DNA of 64,000 bases from Talaromyces rugulosus (taxonomy: Eukaryota; Ascomycota; Eurotiomycetes; Eurotiales; Trichocomaceae). Under the pieces are notes generated by a model. It worked only from the letters and a program-made list of their open reading frames with translations, did no database searches and had not been told where the DNA came from. The position numbers and the translations under genes were made by a program. This document shows, one piece after another, positions 34,660-45,486 of this stretch. The stretch is taken from positions 3,410,001 to 3,474,000 of the forward strand of contig NC_049566.1 of assembly GCF_013368755.1 (NCBI RefSeq). The letters are read 5' to 3'. Positions within the stretch are counted from its first letter, which is position 1, and every line of letters begins with the position of its first letter.

Positions 34660-37600
34660 CTGTCTGCTATCCTTCCTCTTCTCGTTCTCCCTCATCCAGG
34701 GTCTTAATGCCCCAATTATCAGTCTTATAGGCCTGCTTCTAGGCCTGTTAGTTATCCTCTTGCTTTTTAATGGCCTCTATAAACGCTAGCAGCGCTGTAG
34801 TGGCCTTTGGGTCCTGGAATAGGTGTGCTTTGGGGCACTGCTTGTTATTCTGTGGGGCCTTTATCCCTGCTTCGGCCAAGCCGGTATATAGTTTTTCCTG
34901 CTGGTGGCATTACTGTTGACAGTTTGTAAGAAGGTGTCTTACTATCTCAGTCCCCCTAGAGCACCCCAAGTAATTAGGGGAGTCTTGGGCCTTGATTCGG
35001 TGCAGATAGGCCCTGATTAGGATGTGGCTGGTCTTGAATTAGTAATACCGCCGCGCCAGGTGCTTAGGGGTGCTTGCCACTATTAGGTCAAGCTTCTATC
35101 CCCAGGGGGGTTGGTAGGTTTGGCCTACCTGTTGGATATATCTTACAAGCTTTACAGTGAGCTAGTTAGCCTTAATAGCACTATAAGTCTCAATACATGC
35201 CCACCGGGCATAGGCTAGTGAAATACCTGAGTACTTACCTATACAGAGCCTCTCTACAGCTTTTTTAGCGGCCTTATCGGCCTTCTTATTATCTAGGACC
35301 CCTTTATAACCTGGCACCCAACATATAGTAACTCTGCGGCCAGTGGCCTGTAGTTCCCCAGCTAGATTATGTGCCTGCAGCGCTAAGGCTTGCCTTAAGC
35401 CAGGCTAGATATACTGAAGCCTGCTTATAGCGGCCTAGACGTCTAAAAACATCCTAATTAGCCCTATAAGATTCTCTGCCAATGCCTACTTTAAGGCTTC
35501 AACTACTCCTATTAGTTCTGTATTAAAGACTTCGAAGCCTGTGTTTAGGAAAGCTAGGTGCGACTTTTAGAGGCCAATAAGTGGTTTATAAGCTATTGCA
35601 GCGCCTACGCGTTGATTATCTAATCTAGAACCGTTTAAGTAAAGATCGGTGTTCTTTATCCCACTTAGGGGGTCTAAGGCTAATTGTATAGTAGTTTTAA
35701 GGGAGTCTATCCTAAAATCTAGTAGTATAGATTTATTACTAGGTTCTATTGTACGCTTAAAGCCTTAGGAGGGGTTGGTGGTCAAGGCCTTTTGTAGTCT
35801 GTAGGCCAGGCCTATGCCCAGCTTCTAGGGATCTTGGCGGATTAATGTTATCTAAGCTCAGTTTTCTAGTAGCTGCTCTTCAGGCTGTACATGGGCGTTT
35901 CCCTCCCTAAGCGTTATAGGGAGTATTTCTGCTGTTAGATGCCCTTAGAGAAGTTCTAGAAGTCTTAGGATATACTGCCGCTGTTTATTATCTAATAGAG
36001 TCTCTACTGGTTCCAGAGCTGCCTCCTTTATAAGCGGTTCTAATAGGGTGGACTTCAGTATGCCTGTGACTACCTGGGCCTAGTTATTAATTAGGCTCTG
36101 TAGTCCTTCTAGGTAGTTCTTTTACCTATACTATTAAAACTTGACTCTATAAAATGCCACTGACTACGCAGTGGCCTTTTAGATTTATTATATCAGGCCT
36201 AGGGGGAGCCTTTGAGCCTTGCACAGTGCCCGTACTCATCTTTCAATATTTTAACCTTTTTGCAGGTGGTACTTATAGTGGACTTTGAGGATAAGCTTTA
36301 GATCTAGTAAGACCCCTAACCACTGAATAGCTGTTGGGGAGAATGCCATTAAAGCGTCTCCTATCTGCATCCTAGCTTTCTAGACCTGATTTTTATGTTC
36401 CCTACTGGTGGTCCTAGAGAATAGAATAGCCTCTGTCTTTTTAGGATTGAATTTGACGCTATCTGCTAGTTTCTACTTAATAGCAGCTTTTGCCATTGCT
36501 TCTAGCTGCTTGTAGATCTTAGAGACTGAGCTTCTCTAGGCTACCAGGCCTATGTTATCGGCATAGGATAGGACCTTGATTCCTAGCATCTACTATTCTA
36601 TAGTCTAAAATATACCCTAGATATAAATAAGAAAGAGGATTGAGGAGATTAGTAAGCCCTGGAGCAGCTCTAAGTTAATAGGCTGTTCAGGGGCTTTATA
36701 ACCGTTAATTATAAGGCTGATCCTTCTATTTATAAGGAAGGATAAGGTTTATTTTATAAGGTTATTATCTAGGCCTGCAGCTTCCATAGCCTTATTAAGC
36801 TTATAGGGGTTAATATGGTTGAAGGCCTCTATAATATTAATAAAGATAGTATCTGTGAGAAGCTTTTAAGTCTATTCCTTGTGTATTGTTTGTATGAGGT
36901 AGGCCATTGTGTCAATAGTCCCACGGCCCCGCCTGCACTCTATTTGTCTAGGGTATAAAGCTTTCTAGGCCTTATATTAGTCTGTTATAAGGCCTGCAGC
37001 CAGCTTCTTAATAATCTTGTCTAGGTAGCTAAGCAAGCTTATTACTCTTTAGGTCTTTATCTGGGTATAATTGGGCTTTTCTGGCTTCCGAAGTAAGATG
37101 CTTTTAGTGGTCTTCTAGGTCTCTAGGTACACTCTAAGCTGAAAGTATTGTCTAGCTATCTCTATGATTTGGGGTGAGTTTAGTGCCTAGAGTAGCTGGT
37201 ATGCTTTAAAATTGAGCCTGTTAGCCCCTGGAGCTTTCTTGATATTCTGGCTGAATAGGGCCTGATGTACCTGCTTTGGTGTTATAAGTATGTGGGCCTA
37301 TCTATCTGGTAGCTTCCTAGGAGGGGAGCTATAGGGGGTGTTAGGAAATGCTGTTTTTCTGATTAGAGCTTCTTTATTAGCTATGGTAGTGGCAGGGGGA
37401 GCCTCTAGATCCGGGCCTTGGAGTGTTGGGGTGGTGGGATTAGTCTGTGGCTTAGTATACTGTAGGGCTATTTAACATCTATTAGGATTTTCTGGAGAAG
37501 GCTTTTCTAGGTTATCCCTAGGGCCTTTAGGAAAAGGGTTCCCAGTGGGGTTAGAATCCTTTTTTTACTCTTCCTTCCCTCCAGGGCTTTTCTCAGTAAG

Positions 37601-38695
37601 GAAGGCTTCCTAGCAGGTCCTTTTAGCTGCTTTTATTTCATAGTAATAAGCGGTTCTTGTAGTTTTGAATTCGGTGTCAGTACAGGTATGGGCCTGCTAC
37701 TGCTTGTGGGCTGTAGTCTATAAGCTCTGGGCTTGCCGTAGCTCTGGCTTTTATCACTGCTTAGAGCGTGTATAAAGCTGTATTGCTTTGGTATGTCTAT
37801 TAAGTATGCTGGTTAGGGTGTTCTGTATCCAATTGGTCTCTCTAGTAAGGTCTTTCTTGGTGTATTGATCACTAAGAGGGGGGTGGCCTACAGCCTCTGA
37901 GGCCTAAGCTGCTGTGGCCAGCTTTAGGGCTTCCTTGTTTACCTACAGAGCTTCTATCTGCTATCCAGTAATCTCCTTGGAGATTCTTCCTGGGGGGGGT
38001 TCTAGGGCTTCTTAGGCTAGGACGATAAGCTCATGGTCAGATGTTGTAGGCTTATCCTTATCTATCTCTCAGGCTTGCAGAGGCCCTAGGGTTGGTGAGG
38101 ATAATGCTAAATTAATAATTAACACCCCTTTGGTCTTTTTATAGTGTGTGGCCTCCTCTAGTGGGTTATTAATATATAGTGAGTGCTGTTCTATAAACTG
38201 TTCTAAGGGCTTAGCGTTAACCTGGTCCTTAGCTAGTGGGTTCCACGAAGGGCTATGGGTGTTGAAATCATCTATTAATAGACATCTACCTACTATAAAC
38301 AGGTCCTAGTCTGCGTCCTTGATGGTCTGGCGTCGTCTAGGAAAGGCCTCTTGCCACCGGTAACTGGCTCCAATCTATATATCATAGCAGTTGATTATTC
38401 TAGTGCGTTGGGGGGTATGTCTGCTAATTATTGGTGCTTCTTATATGTCTAGGGCCTGTAAATAGGGATGGTCTATTAAATTAGTGTGGTTCTTGACCCT
38501 AACTACCTCTATAAGGTCTTTACAGATGGCTATAAGCACCTATTGATTCTGTTTCTCCCCCCCTGGCCAGTACAGCAGATAGCCTGGGTAGGAGAAGTTA
38601 TAAGCAATATAAGGCTCTTACAGGTATATAATGTCTATTTACTATTTTATCCCCGCTTCTAGAGCCTCTAAGGTTGTAGGGTAAATACGGCTATA
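34660..38695 (-). pseudogene. LINE copy C ORF2, mutated
   Basis: Same endonuclease-RT-RNase H-CCHC order as copy A, aligned along its whole length. Many codons are changed to stops by C-to-T or G-to-A, for example Q and W codons to TAG/TAA. Unlike copy A it keeps the ORF1-ORF2 junction and the endonuclease start (38506-38695). The longest surviving open stretches are only tens of codons, so no protein is expected. Confidence 0.85.
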
Positions 38696-38714
38696 ATTAT
38701 GTTGAATAATCAAT

Positions 38715-40628
38715 ATTAATAGGGGCTGTAGCTCCAGGCGTTGGTATTGGACATGGGGATGAGTACAGTAAGGGTGATGTCTCTGGGACATTTTCTATAG
38801 CGTCATTGACCTTCCTAAGCTTTGGGGCTTGGAGGGCGTCCTGGGTAGTGGTTAGGGGAGAAGTCTTCTTAGTAACGTCTTCCTATTCAGTCTATTCAGG
38901 GGGGGGAGAGGGCATAACGACCTTTATGCTAGGGAAGTATTTATGAAGTCGCTGGTAGACTTTCTAAAGCTTGGGGTATCCTAGGGAATTAGCCTGGTAC
39001 TTCTCTCTATAGTTGCCGTATTTAGTGGATATATATAGGTATAGATAGCTTATTTAGGCTCTGTAGTCTAGTATATTATAGGTATACTTTTAGGCTTTAT
39101 AAGTGCTAGTATATATAGTATAGAGTGGTAGTTAGGTGCTGTAGCCTCTATAAGTTTGGTGGCTAATGCCGCAGTATTGGGTGTAAATAGTATCTTTATC
39201 TACTTTGTGATAGGGACTGGTAGGGTGCCTGTTACCCTTGAAGTGTACGTCCTGGGTGAGTAGTCTGTGGGCGTCATCTAGGCCTCCTACTATTATAATG
39301 ATAGTAGAGAAACGCTGCTTATTAGTCTGGATAGCTGCTATTGGCTTGATCTAGGTAGGGTTTTTTATTAGGGTGTATGTGTCCTCTAATTTAATTTCTT
39401 CCCTGGCTAGGCCTAGTCTTAAGGTGCTATAGCGGGCTATTGGTATTGTATGCACCTTAATCTTGTGTCATTGTTGGTCTATTTCCACTGAGATGACTGC
39501 GGGGTTGATCTGGTGGCAGATAGCTACTAATAGGTCTTTATAGGCTGGTAATAGTGAGCCTATAGTGCTTCTTTGGTCTAATAGGGCTGAGATAGCCCCT
39601 GATTTGGTGTAATTAGCGTCTATTACCCTGGCGAAGTTTGGGAAGCCTGCCTGGGCTAGGCAGTGGTTAAGCTGCAAGATAACATTGGCTTTAGACTTTC
39701 TAGGGGTGGTGTGGCTATTTTTATGTTTAAATATAAGCCTGTGGTCTTTCTTATTGCTTCTATGAATAGGCTTCAGGCTCTTTGGGTCTATTTGGATTTT
39801 TGGGGGCTGGTTTGGGGAGTAAGTCTGTTTTTTTGTAATGATTTGTTATTTCTGGGTATTGCTGGCTGCTATATTGGTCTATTAGGGGCCTGCTATAGGC
39901 TTCACCCTAGGGGGTGGTTTTGATATTGGGGGTGAGGCTCTGCGTGGCTCTATAGGCTTAGCGGCCCTATTTGGGTTAGTTTAGGGACTATGGGTGACCT
40001 CTGTAAACGTCGTTCCCTGGGATGGCAGAGGCTGTTATAGGCCCTGGCGGTCGTTCTCTGATAATAGGGGCTTTAGAGGGTGGTTTAGGGTGTTTGGGGA
40101 GGCCTATTGAGCTTCTAGAGTTGAGAAACGGCGCTTTAGAGCGTCTAATTGGCCTGTGAGGTGCTGCTCTATAGCCTCTATCAGAGAGGTTATATAGGCT
40201 TTTATAGTGGCTATCTCTGTGTGTAGTGTGTTATTGCTGCTTGTAAAGTGGCTTAATAAGATCTGTTTTATGTCTTTGTAGGCTGGGCCGATTAGGGTCT
40301 TTATAGAGACTCTTTCTATCCTGTCAGGGCTGTGTTCCTGTAGTCTCTTCTTTAGAGTTTTAGGTGCTTTCTGGGAGCCTGGTATGCTGCTTAGGGGGGG
40401 AAACAACTCTCTAGGGTTGATTTTTAGGCTAGGCAAGAAGCCTTTGTTCTGAGGGACTGTTGCACTTGCCTTGGGGGGCGCTGGTGGTGCTGTCCCCGCT
40501 GGGGTGTCTATATAGGCCCCTATGGGGTTCACCAGACCTAGCGCCTGCCCCCCTGGGTCTAGGGGGTGGTTGTCGATATTGGGGAGTCCAGGGGCTATAG
40601 TGAAGCCCTGGATGCCTTCCAGTAGCAT
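38715..40628 (-). pseudogene. LINE copy C ORF1, mutated
   Basis: Starts at the same ATG context as copy A ORF1 (MLLEGIQGF). The first 174 codons stay open (40628-40104), with substitutions typical of transitions such as A-to-T and M-to-I. Stops then accumulate, with a second open piece at 39677-39468. The zinc-knuckle region near 39000-39200 has lost several cysteine codons. Confidence 0.85.
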
Positions 40629-40667
40629 TGAATTTCAAAAGGTTGATTTTTGATTTTCCCGGCGGGT

Positions 40668-40698
40668 TGAATTAGTATAATAGTTCTAAGAATAAAAA
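40668..40698. other. Short unmatched spacer between LINE copies C and D
   Basis: About 30 bp separate the exact 5' end of copy C from the first bases that align to copy D. They match neither LINE copy at the expected position. Copy D's 3' half does not reappear on the other side of copy C. Confidence 0.45.
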
Positions 40699-43151
40699 TT
40701 AAGACTCTTATAAAGTATTATTAACTATATAATAGCTTTTTAGATTTACTATATTAGATCTAGAGAAAGTCTCTAGGTTTTATATAATATCTATACTTAT
40801 TTTTTAATATTTTAATCTTTTTGTAGATAGTATTTATAGTAGACTTTAAGAATAAGCTTTAGATCTAATAAGACCTCTAATTATTAGATAGCTATTAAAA
40901 AGAATATTATTAAAATATTTTTTATTTATATTTTAGTTTTTTAGATCTAATTTTTATATTCTTTGCTAGTAGTCTTAGAGAATAAAATAGTCTCTATCTT
41001 TTTAAGATTAAATTTAATACTATTTATTAATCTTTATTTAATAGTAGCTTTTACTATTGCTTTTAGCTGTTTATAGATTTTAGAGACTAAGTTTCTCTAG
41101 ATTATTAGGTCTATATTATTGATATAGAATAAGGCTTTAATTTTTAATATTTATTATTCTATAGCTTGAAATATACTCTAGATATAAATAAAAAAAAAAT
41201 TAAAGAGATTAATAAGTTTTAGAATAGCTTTGAGTTAATAAACTGTTTAGAGACTTTATAATTATTAATTATAAGGCTGATTTTTCTATTTATAAAGAAA
41301 GATAAGATCTATTTTATAAAGTTATTATCTAGGCCTATAGCTTCTATAGCTTTACTAAGCTTATAAAGATTAATATAGTCAAAAATCTTTATAATATTAA
41401 TAAAGATAATATTTATAAAAAGTTTTTGAGTCTATCTCTTATATATTATTTATATAAGATAGACTATTATATTAATAGCCCTATAGCCCTATCTATATCT
41501 TATTTATCTAAGATATAAAGTCTCTTAAGCTTTATATTAATCCATTATAAGGTCTATAGTTAGCTTTTTAATAATCTTATCTAGGCAGCTAAGTAAGTTT
41601 ATTATTCTCTAGACTTTTATCTAGGTGTAATTAGGCTTTTCTAACTTCTAAAATAGGATGCTTTTAGTGGTTTTTTAAATCTCTAGATGTATCTTAAATT
41701 AAAAATACTATCTAGCTATCTTTATAATTTAAAGCAAGTCTAGTACTTAGAATAGCTAGTATACTTTAAAATTAAGTCTATTAGTCCCTAAAGCTTTTTT
41801 AATACTCTAACTGAATAGGGTCTGATATATCTATTTTAATATTATAAGTATATAGATCTGTCTATCTAGTAGCTTTCTAGAAAGAAAGCTATAAAAGATA
41901 TTAAAAAATATTGTTTTCTTAATCAGAGCTTTTTTATTGATTATAATAATAGTAAGGGAAACCTCTAGATCCAGATCTTAGAGTATTGAGATAATGGGAT
42001 TAATCTATAGTTTAGTATACTATAAGGCTATTTAATATCTATTAGAATCTCTTAGAGAAGGCTTTTCTAGGCTATTTCTAAAGTCTTTAGAAAAAGAGTT
42101 CCTAATAAGATTAGAATTTTTTTTCTACTTTTTCTTCTTTCTAAAGTTTTTCTTAGTAAAGAAAGCTTTCTAGTAGATCCTTTTAGCTATTTTTATTTTA
42201 TAGTAATAAGTGGTTTTTATAGTTTTAAATTTGGTATTAGTATAGATATAAGTCTATTATTATTTGTAGGCTGTAGTTTATAAGCTTTAGATTTACTATA
42301 GCTCTAGCTTTTATCACTACTTAGAGTGTGTATAAAGCTGTATTATTTTAGTATATTTATTAAGTATGCTGATTAGAGTATCTTATATTTAATTAGTCTT
42401 TCTGGTAAGGTTTTCTTTGGTGTATTAATTATTAAGAGAAGGATAGTCTATAGTTTCTAAGGCCTAAACTGCTGTGGCCAGCTTTAGAACTTTTTTATTT
42501 ATTTATAGAGCTTTTATTTGCTATCTAATAATCTTTTTAGAGATTTTTTTTAGAGAAGGTTCTTCTAGAGCTTCTTAGGCTAGGATGATAAGCTTATAGT
42601 TAGATATTATAGGTTTATCTTTATTTATTTCCTAGGCTTATAGAGGTCCTAGAGCTGGTAAAAATAATATTAAATTAATAATTAATATCTTTTTAGTTTT
42701 TTTATAGTGTGTGGCCTTTTTTAATAGGTTATTAATATATAGTGAGTATTGTTTTATAAGCTATTCTAAGGATTTAGTGTTAATCTGGCCCTTAGCTAGT
42801 AGGTTTTATAAAAAGCTATAGATATTAAAATTATTTACTAATAGGTATTTATCTATTATAAGTAGATTCTAGTCTGTGTTTTTAATGGCTTAGTATTGTT
42901 TAAAGAAGGCCCTTTACTACTAATAACTAGTCTTAATCTATATATTATAGCAGTTGATTATTCTAATATATTAGAAGATATATCTATTAATTATTAATAC
43001 TTCTTATATATCTAGGGTCTGTAAATAGGGGTAGTCTATTAAATTAATATAGTTCTTAATTTTAACTGTCTTTATAAAGTCTTTATAAATAGCTATAAGT
43101 ATTTATTAATCTTATTTCTTCTCTTCTAGCTAGTATAGTAGATAGTCTAGA

Positions 43152-43404
43152 TGTGACGGTCCTGACCCAGGCCTCGGGAACCAGCAGTGGCGGCCTGAGG
43201 CACCACCAGGGAAAGGGAACCGAGAGCGGTACTGAGATGGGAATAACCTCATGCGGAACCATAAAGGGAATAGACTGACGCACACAAAGGAATATTTCTC
43301 ATATAACTAGCGGGGGAGGTTCTTTCTCTTCCTCTTTCCCTTCTCATGTTTGGTTTTCTCGTTGTAGAGTACTCTTAGAGGATAGGAATCGACTCGTCGT
43401 CACA
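43152..43404 (+). repeat. 5' LTR of the deleted chromovirus
   Basis: 253 bp, TGTGACGG...GTCACA. Differs from the LTR of the full element by very few transitions (for example CATATAAC for CATGTAAC and GTTGTAG for GTTGCAG). Confidence 0.92.
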
Positions 43405-43582
43405 TAAAACCAAACATCACTTCCTTTATCTTTTACTCAAGACTGCAAAGCTTGTACAGCAGTATTAGCAATCTAACTATCACTCAAGCTATGTCTTAAT
43501 CCTTTTATTGTATTATCGCTGAGCCTAAAAGACTAAGATGGTACGACCAGTAAGCATGGGTAAGGATTGCTAAGGGCCAGTA

Positions 43583-44149
43583 CAAGAAGCACAGGTAGAC
43601 CCAATAGAGGCAAACAAGTCGAGCAAAGCACCGGGACATCATTTAACCTTTAGTCTAGAGGACCTTGAGCTGGATGAACATCTATTACCTACACAGATAA
43701 ATAAACAAGAATTTTTGTCGCTTTGCCACACTGATCCTCAAAGGTTGTTCGATTGGATATACAAACAGCAGGACAAGAGTGCACAGCAAGCAGAGGATCT
43801 GAGGATCCAGAACGAGAAAGAACAGCAGAGCCTGATGGTCGAAGTCGCCAACCTCAAGCAGACCATCCGTGACCAGACAGCTGCTATGAGGGAGCTCATT
43901 GAGGAGCGCGACACCGCTCAGGAAGAGCCGGCAGAGCCTATCGAGGTGAATGGACAGGATGAGTGGGTGGTTGAAAAAGTATTGGACGTCTGGGTACGCT
44001 GGAAAAAGCTTTATTACCGGATAAAATGGTTAGGTCATGACATCGATATGGAGTGGTACCTAGCCGGAAATTTCAAGAACGCTCCTGTTATGTTGAAGGA
44101 GTACCATGACTGCTACCCAGAGAAGCCAGGACCACCGAAACACCTTTAG
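43583..44149 (+). pseudogene. Gag coiled-coil to chromodomain fusion frame
   Basis: The 4.56-kb deletion joins the gag frame in frame to the pol C-terminus. From a RIP stop in the gag start region (CAA to TAA, about 43577) the frame is open to a TAG at 44147. It holds gag residues including a predicted coiled coil (QQSLMVEVANLKQTIRDQ), then directly the chromodomain (WVVEKVLDVWV, LYYRIKWLGHD, AGNFKNAPVML). The parental gag ATG (43538) is upstream of the stop. Most later gag ATG codons have become ATA, and an ATG near 43831 could start a shorter protein. It could be a chance remnant or, before RIP, a small DNA-tethering protein; the second idea is inference. Confidence 0.7.
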
Positions 44150-44243
44150 GAATGGTTGAAGGCAGCGGAGGAGGACAGATTCGTGCTAGATGGGGGAGAT
44201 GACAGCATGCTTGAGGGCAAGCATGGCCTAGAAGGGGGGGTAG

Positions 44244-44496
44244 TGTGATGGTTCTGATCTAGGCCTTGGGAACTAGCAGTGGCGGCCTGAGGCACCACCA
44301 GGGAAAGGGAACCGAGAGCGGTATTGAGATGGGAATAACCTCATGCGGAACTATAAAGGGAATAGACTGACGTATATAAAGGAATATTTCTTATGTAATT
44401 AGCGGGGGAGGTTCTTTCTCTTCCTCTTTCCCTTCTTATGTTTGGTTTTCTCGTTGCAGAGTACTCTTAGAGGATAGGAATCGACTCGTCGTCACA
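44244..44496 (+). repeat. 3' LTR of the deleted chromovirus
   Basis: 253 bp, preceded by the purine tract AGAAGGGGGGGTAG. It carries more transitions than the left LTR (starts TGTGATGGTTCTGATCTAGG against TGTGACGGTCCTGACCCAGG). Confidence 0.9.
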
Positions 44497-45095
44497 TAGA
44501 TAGAAGAAGTTATAGATAATATAAAGCTTTTATAGATATATAATATCTATTTACTGTTTTATCTCTGCTTTTAGAGCTTTTAAGGTTATAAAATAAATAT
44601 AGCTATAATTATATTAAATAATTAATATTAATAAAGGCTGTAGCTCTAGGTATTGATATTGGATATAGAAATAAATATAGTAGAGATAATATCTTTAAGA
44701 TATCTTCTATAATATTATCGACCTTTCTAAGCTTTAGAGCTTAGAGAGCGTCCTAGGTAATAGTTAGAGAAGAAGTCTTCTTAGTAATACCTTTCTATTT
44801 AGTCTATTTAGAGGAAGAAAGAGATATAATAATCTCTATATCAGAAAAGTATTTATAAAGTTATTAATAAATCTTTTAAAACTTAGAACATTTTAGAGAA
44901 TTAGCCTAATACTTTTCTTTATAATTACTATATTTAGTAGATATATATAGATATAGATAATTTATTTAGACTTTATAGTCTAGCATGTTATAAATATATT
45001 CTTAGACTTTATAGATACCAGTATATATAATATAGAGTAATAGTTAAATACTATAGCCTTTATAAATTTAGTAGTTAATACTATAGTATTAAGTA

Positions 45096-45100
45096 TAAAC
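45096..45100. repeat. Target-site duplication of the full chromovirus, left (TAAAC)
   Basis: TAAAC precedes the 5' LTR and recurs at 51008-51012. The interrupted LINE copy D reads on after one copy is removed. Confidence 0.92.
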
Positions 45101-45353
45101 TGTGACGGTCCTGACCCAGGCCTCGGGAACCAGCAGTGGCGGCCTGAGGCACCACCAGGGAAAGGGAACCGAGAGCGGTACTGAGATGGGAATAACCTCA
45201 TGCGGAACCATAAAGGGAATAGACTGACGCACACAAAGGAATATTTCTCATGTAACTAGCGGGGGAGGTTCTTTCTCTTCCTCTTTCCCTTCTCATGTTT
45301 GGTTTTCTCGTTGCAGAGTACTCTTAGAGGATAGGAATCGACTCGTCGTCACA
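45101..45353 (+). repeat. 5' LTR of the full chromovirus
   Basis: TGTGACGG...GTCACA, 253 bp. It holds the promoter; CCATAAAGGG at about 45219 is a weak TATA-like candidate. Identical by eye to 50755-51007. Confidence 0.93.
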
Positions 45354-45486
45354 TAAAACCAAACATCACTTCCTTTATCTTTTACTCAAGACTGCAAAGC
45401 TTGTACAGCAGTGTCAGCAATCTGACTATCGCTCAAGCTACGTCTTGATCCTTTTATTGTATCACCGCTGAGCCTGGAAGACCAAG

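Larger units (their letters stand above)
34383..40667 (-). mobile_element. Full-length LINE, copy C, partly RIP-mutated
   Basis: Runs from the shared 5' terminus (ACCCGCCGGGAAAATC on the - strand, ending at 40667) to the 3' UTR and a (TAA)n tail at 34383-34399, about 6.28 kb uninterrupted. It is the only complete, unsplit LINE in the window and was used here to define what is missing from the others. Many C-to-T and G-to-A changes give stops in both ORFs. No target duplication was found, and its 5' end abuts a few bases short of the broken copy D. Confidence 0.9.
43152..44496 (+). mobile_element. Internally deleted chromovirus (non-autonomous, 1.35 kb)
   Basis: Two 253-bp LTRs (43152-43404, 44244-44496) flank only 0.84 kb of internal DNA. 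Compared with the full element at 45101-51007, one deletion of about 4.56 kb removes everything from within gag to just before the chromodomain. The join (about 43921) lies at short shared sequence: GGATAGAGCC and GGAAGAGCC in the parent. TAGAT flanks both sides if one T at the left LTR edge is shared. It has C-to-T/G-to-A changes, strongest in the right LTR and in the start of gag, and an unmutated core of about 220 bp. Confidence 0.92.
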
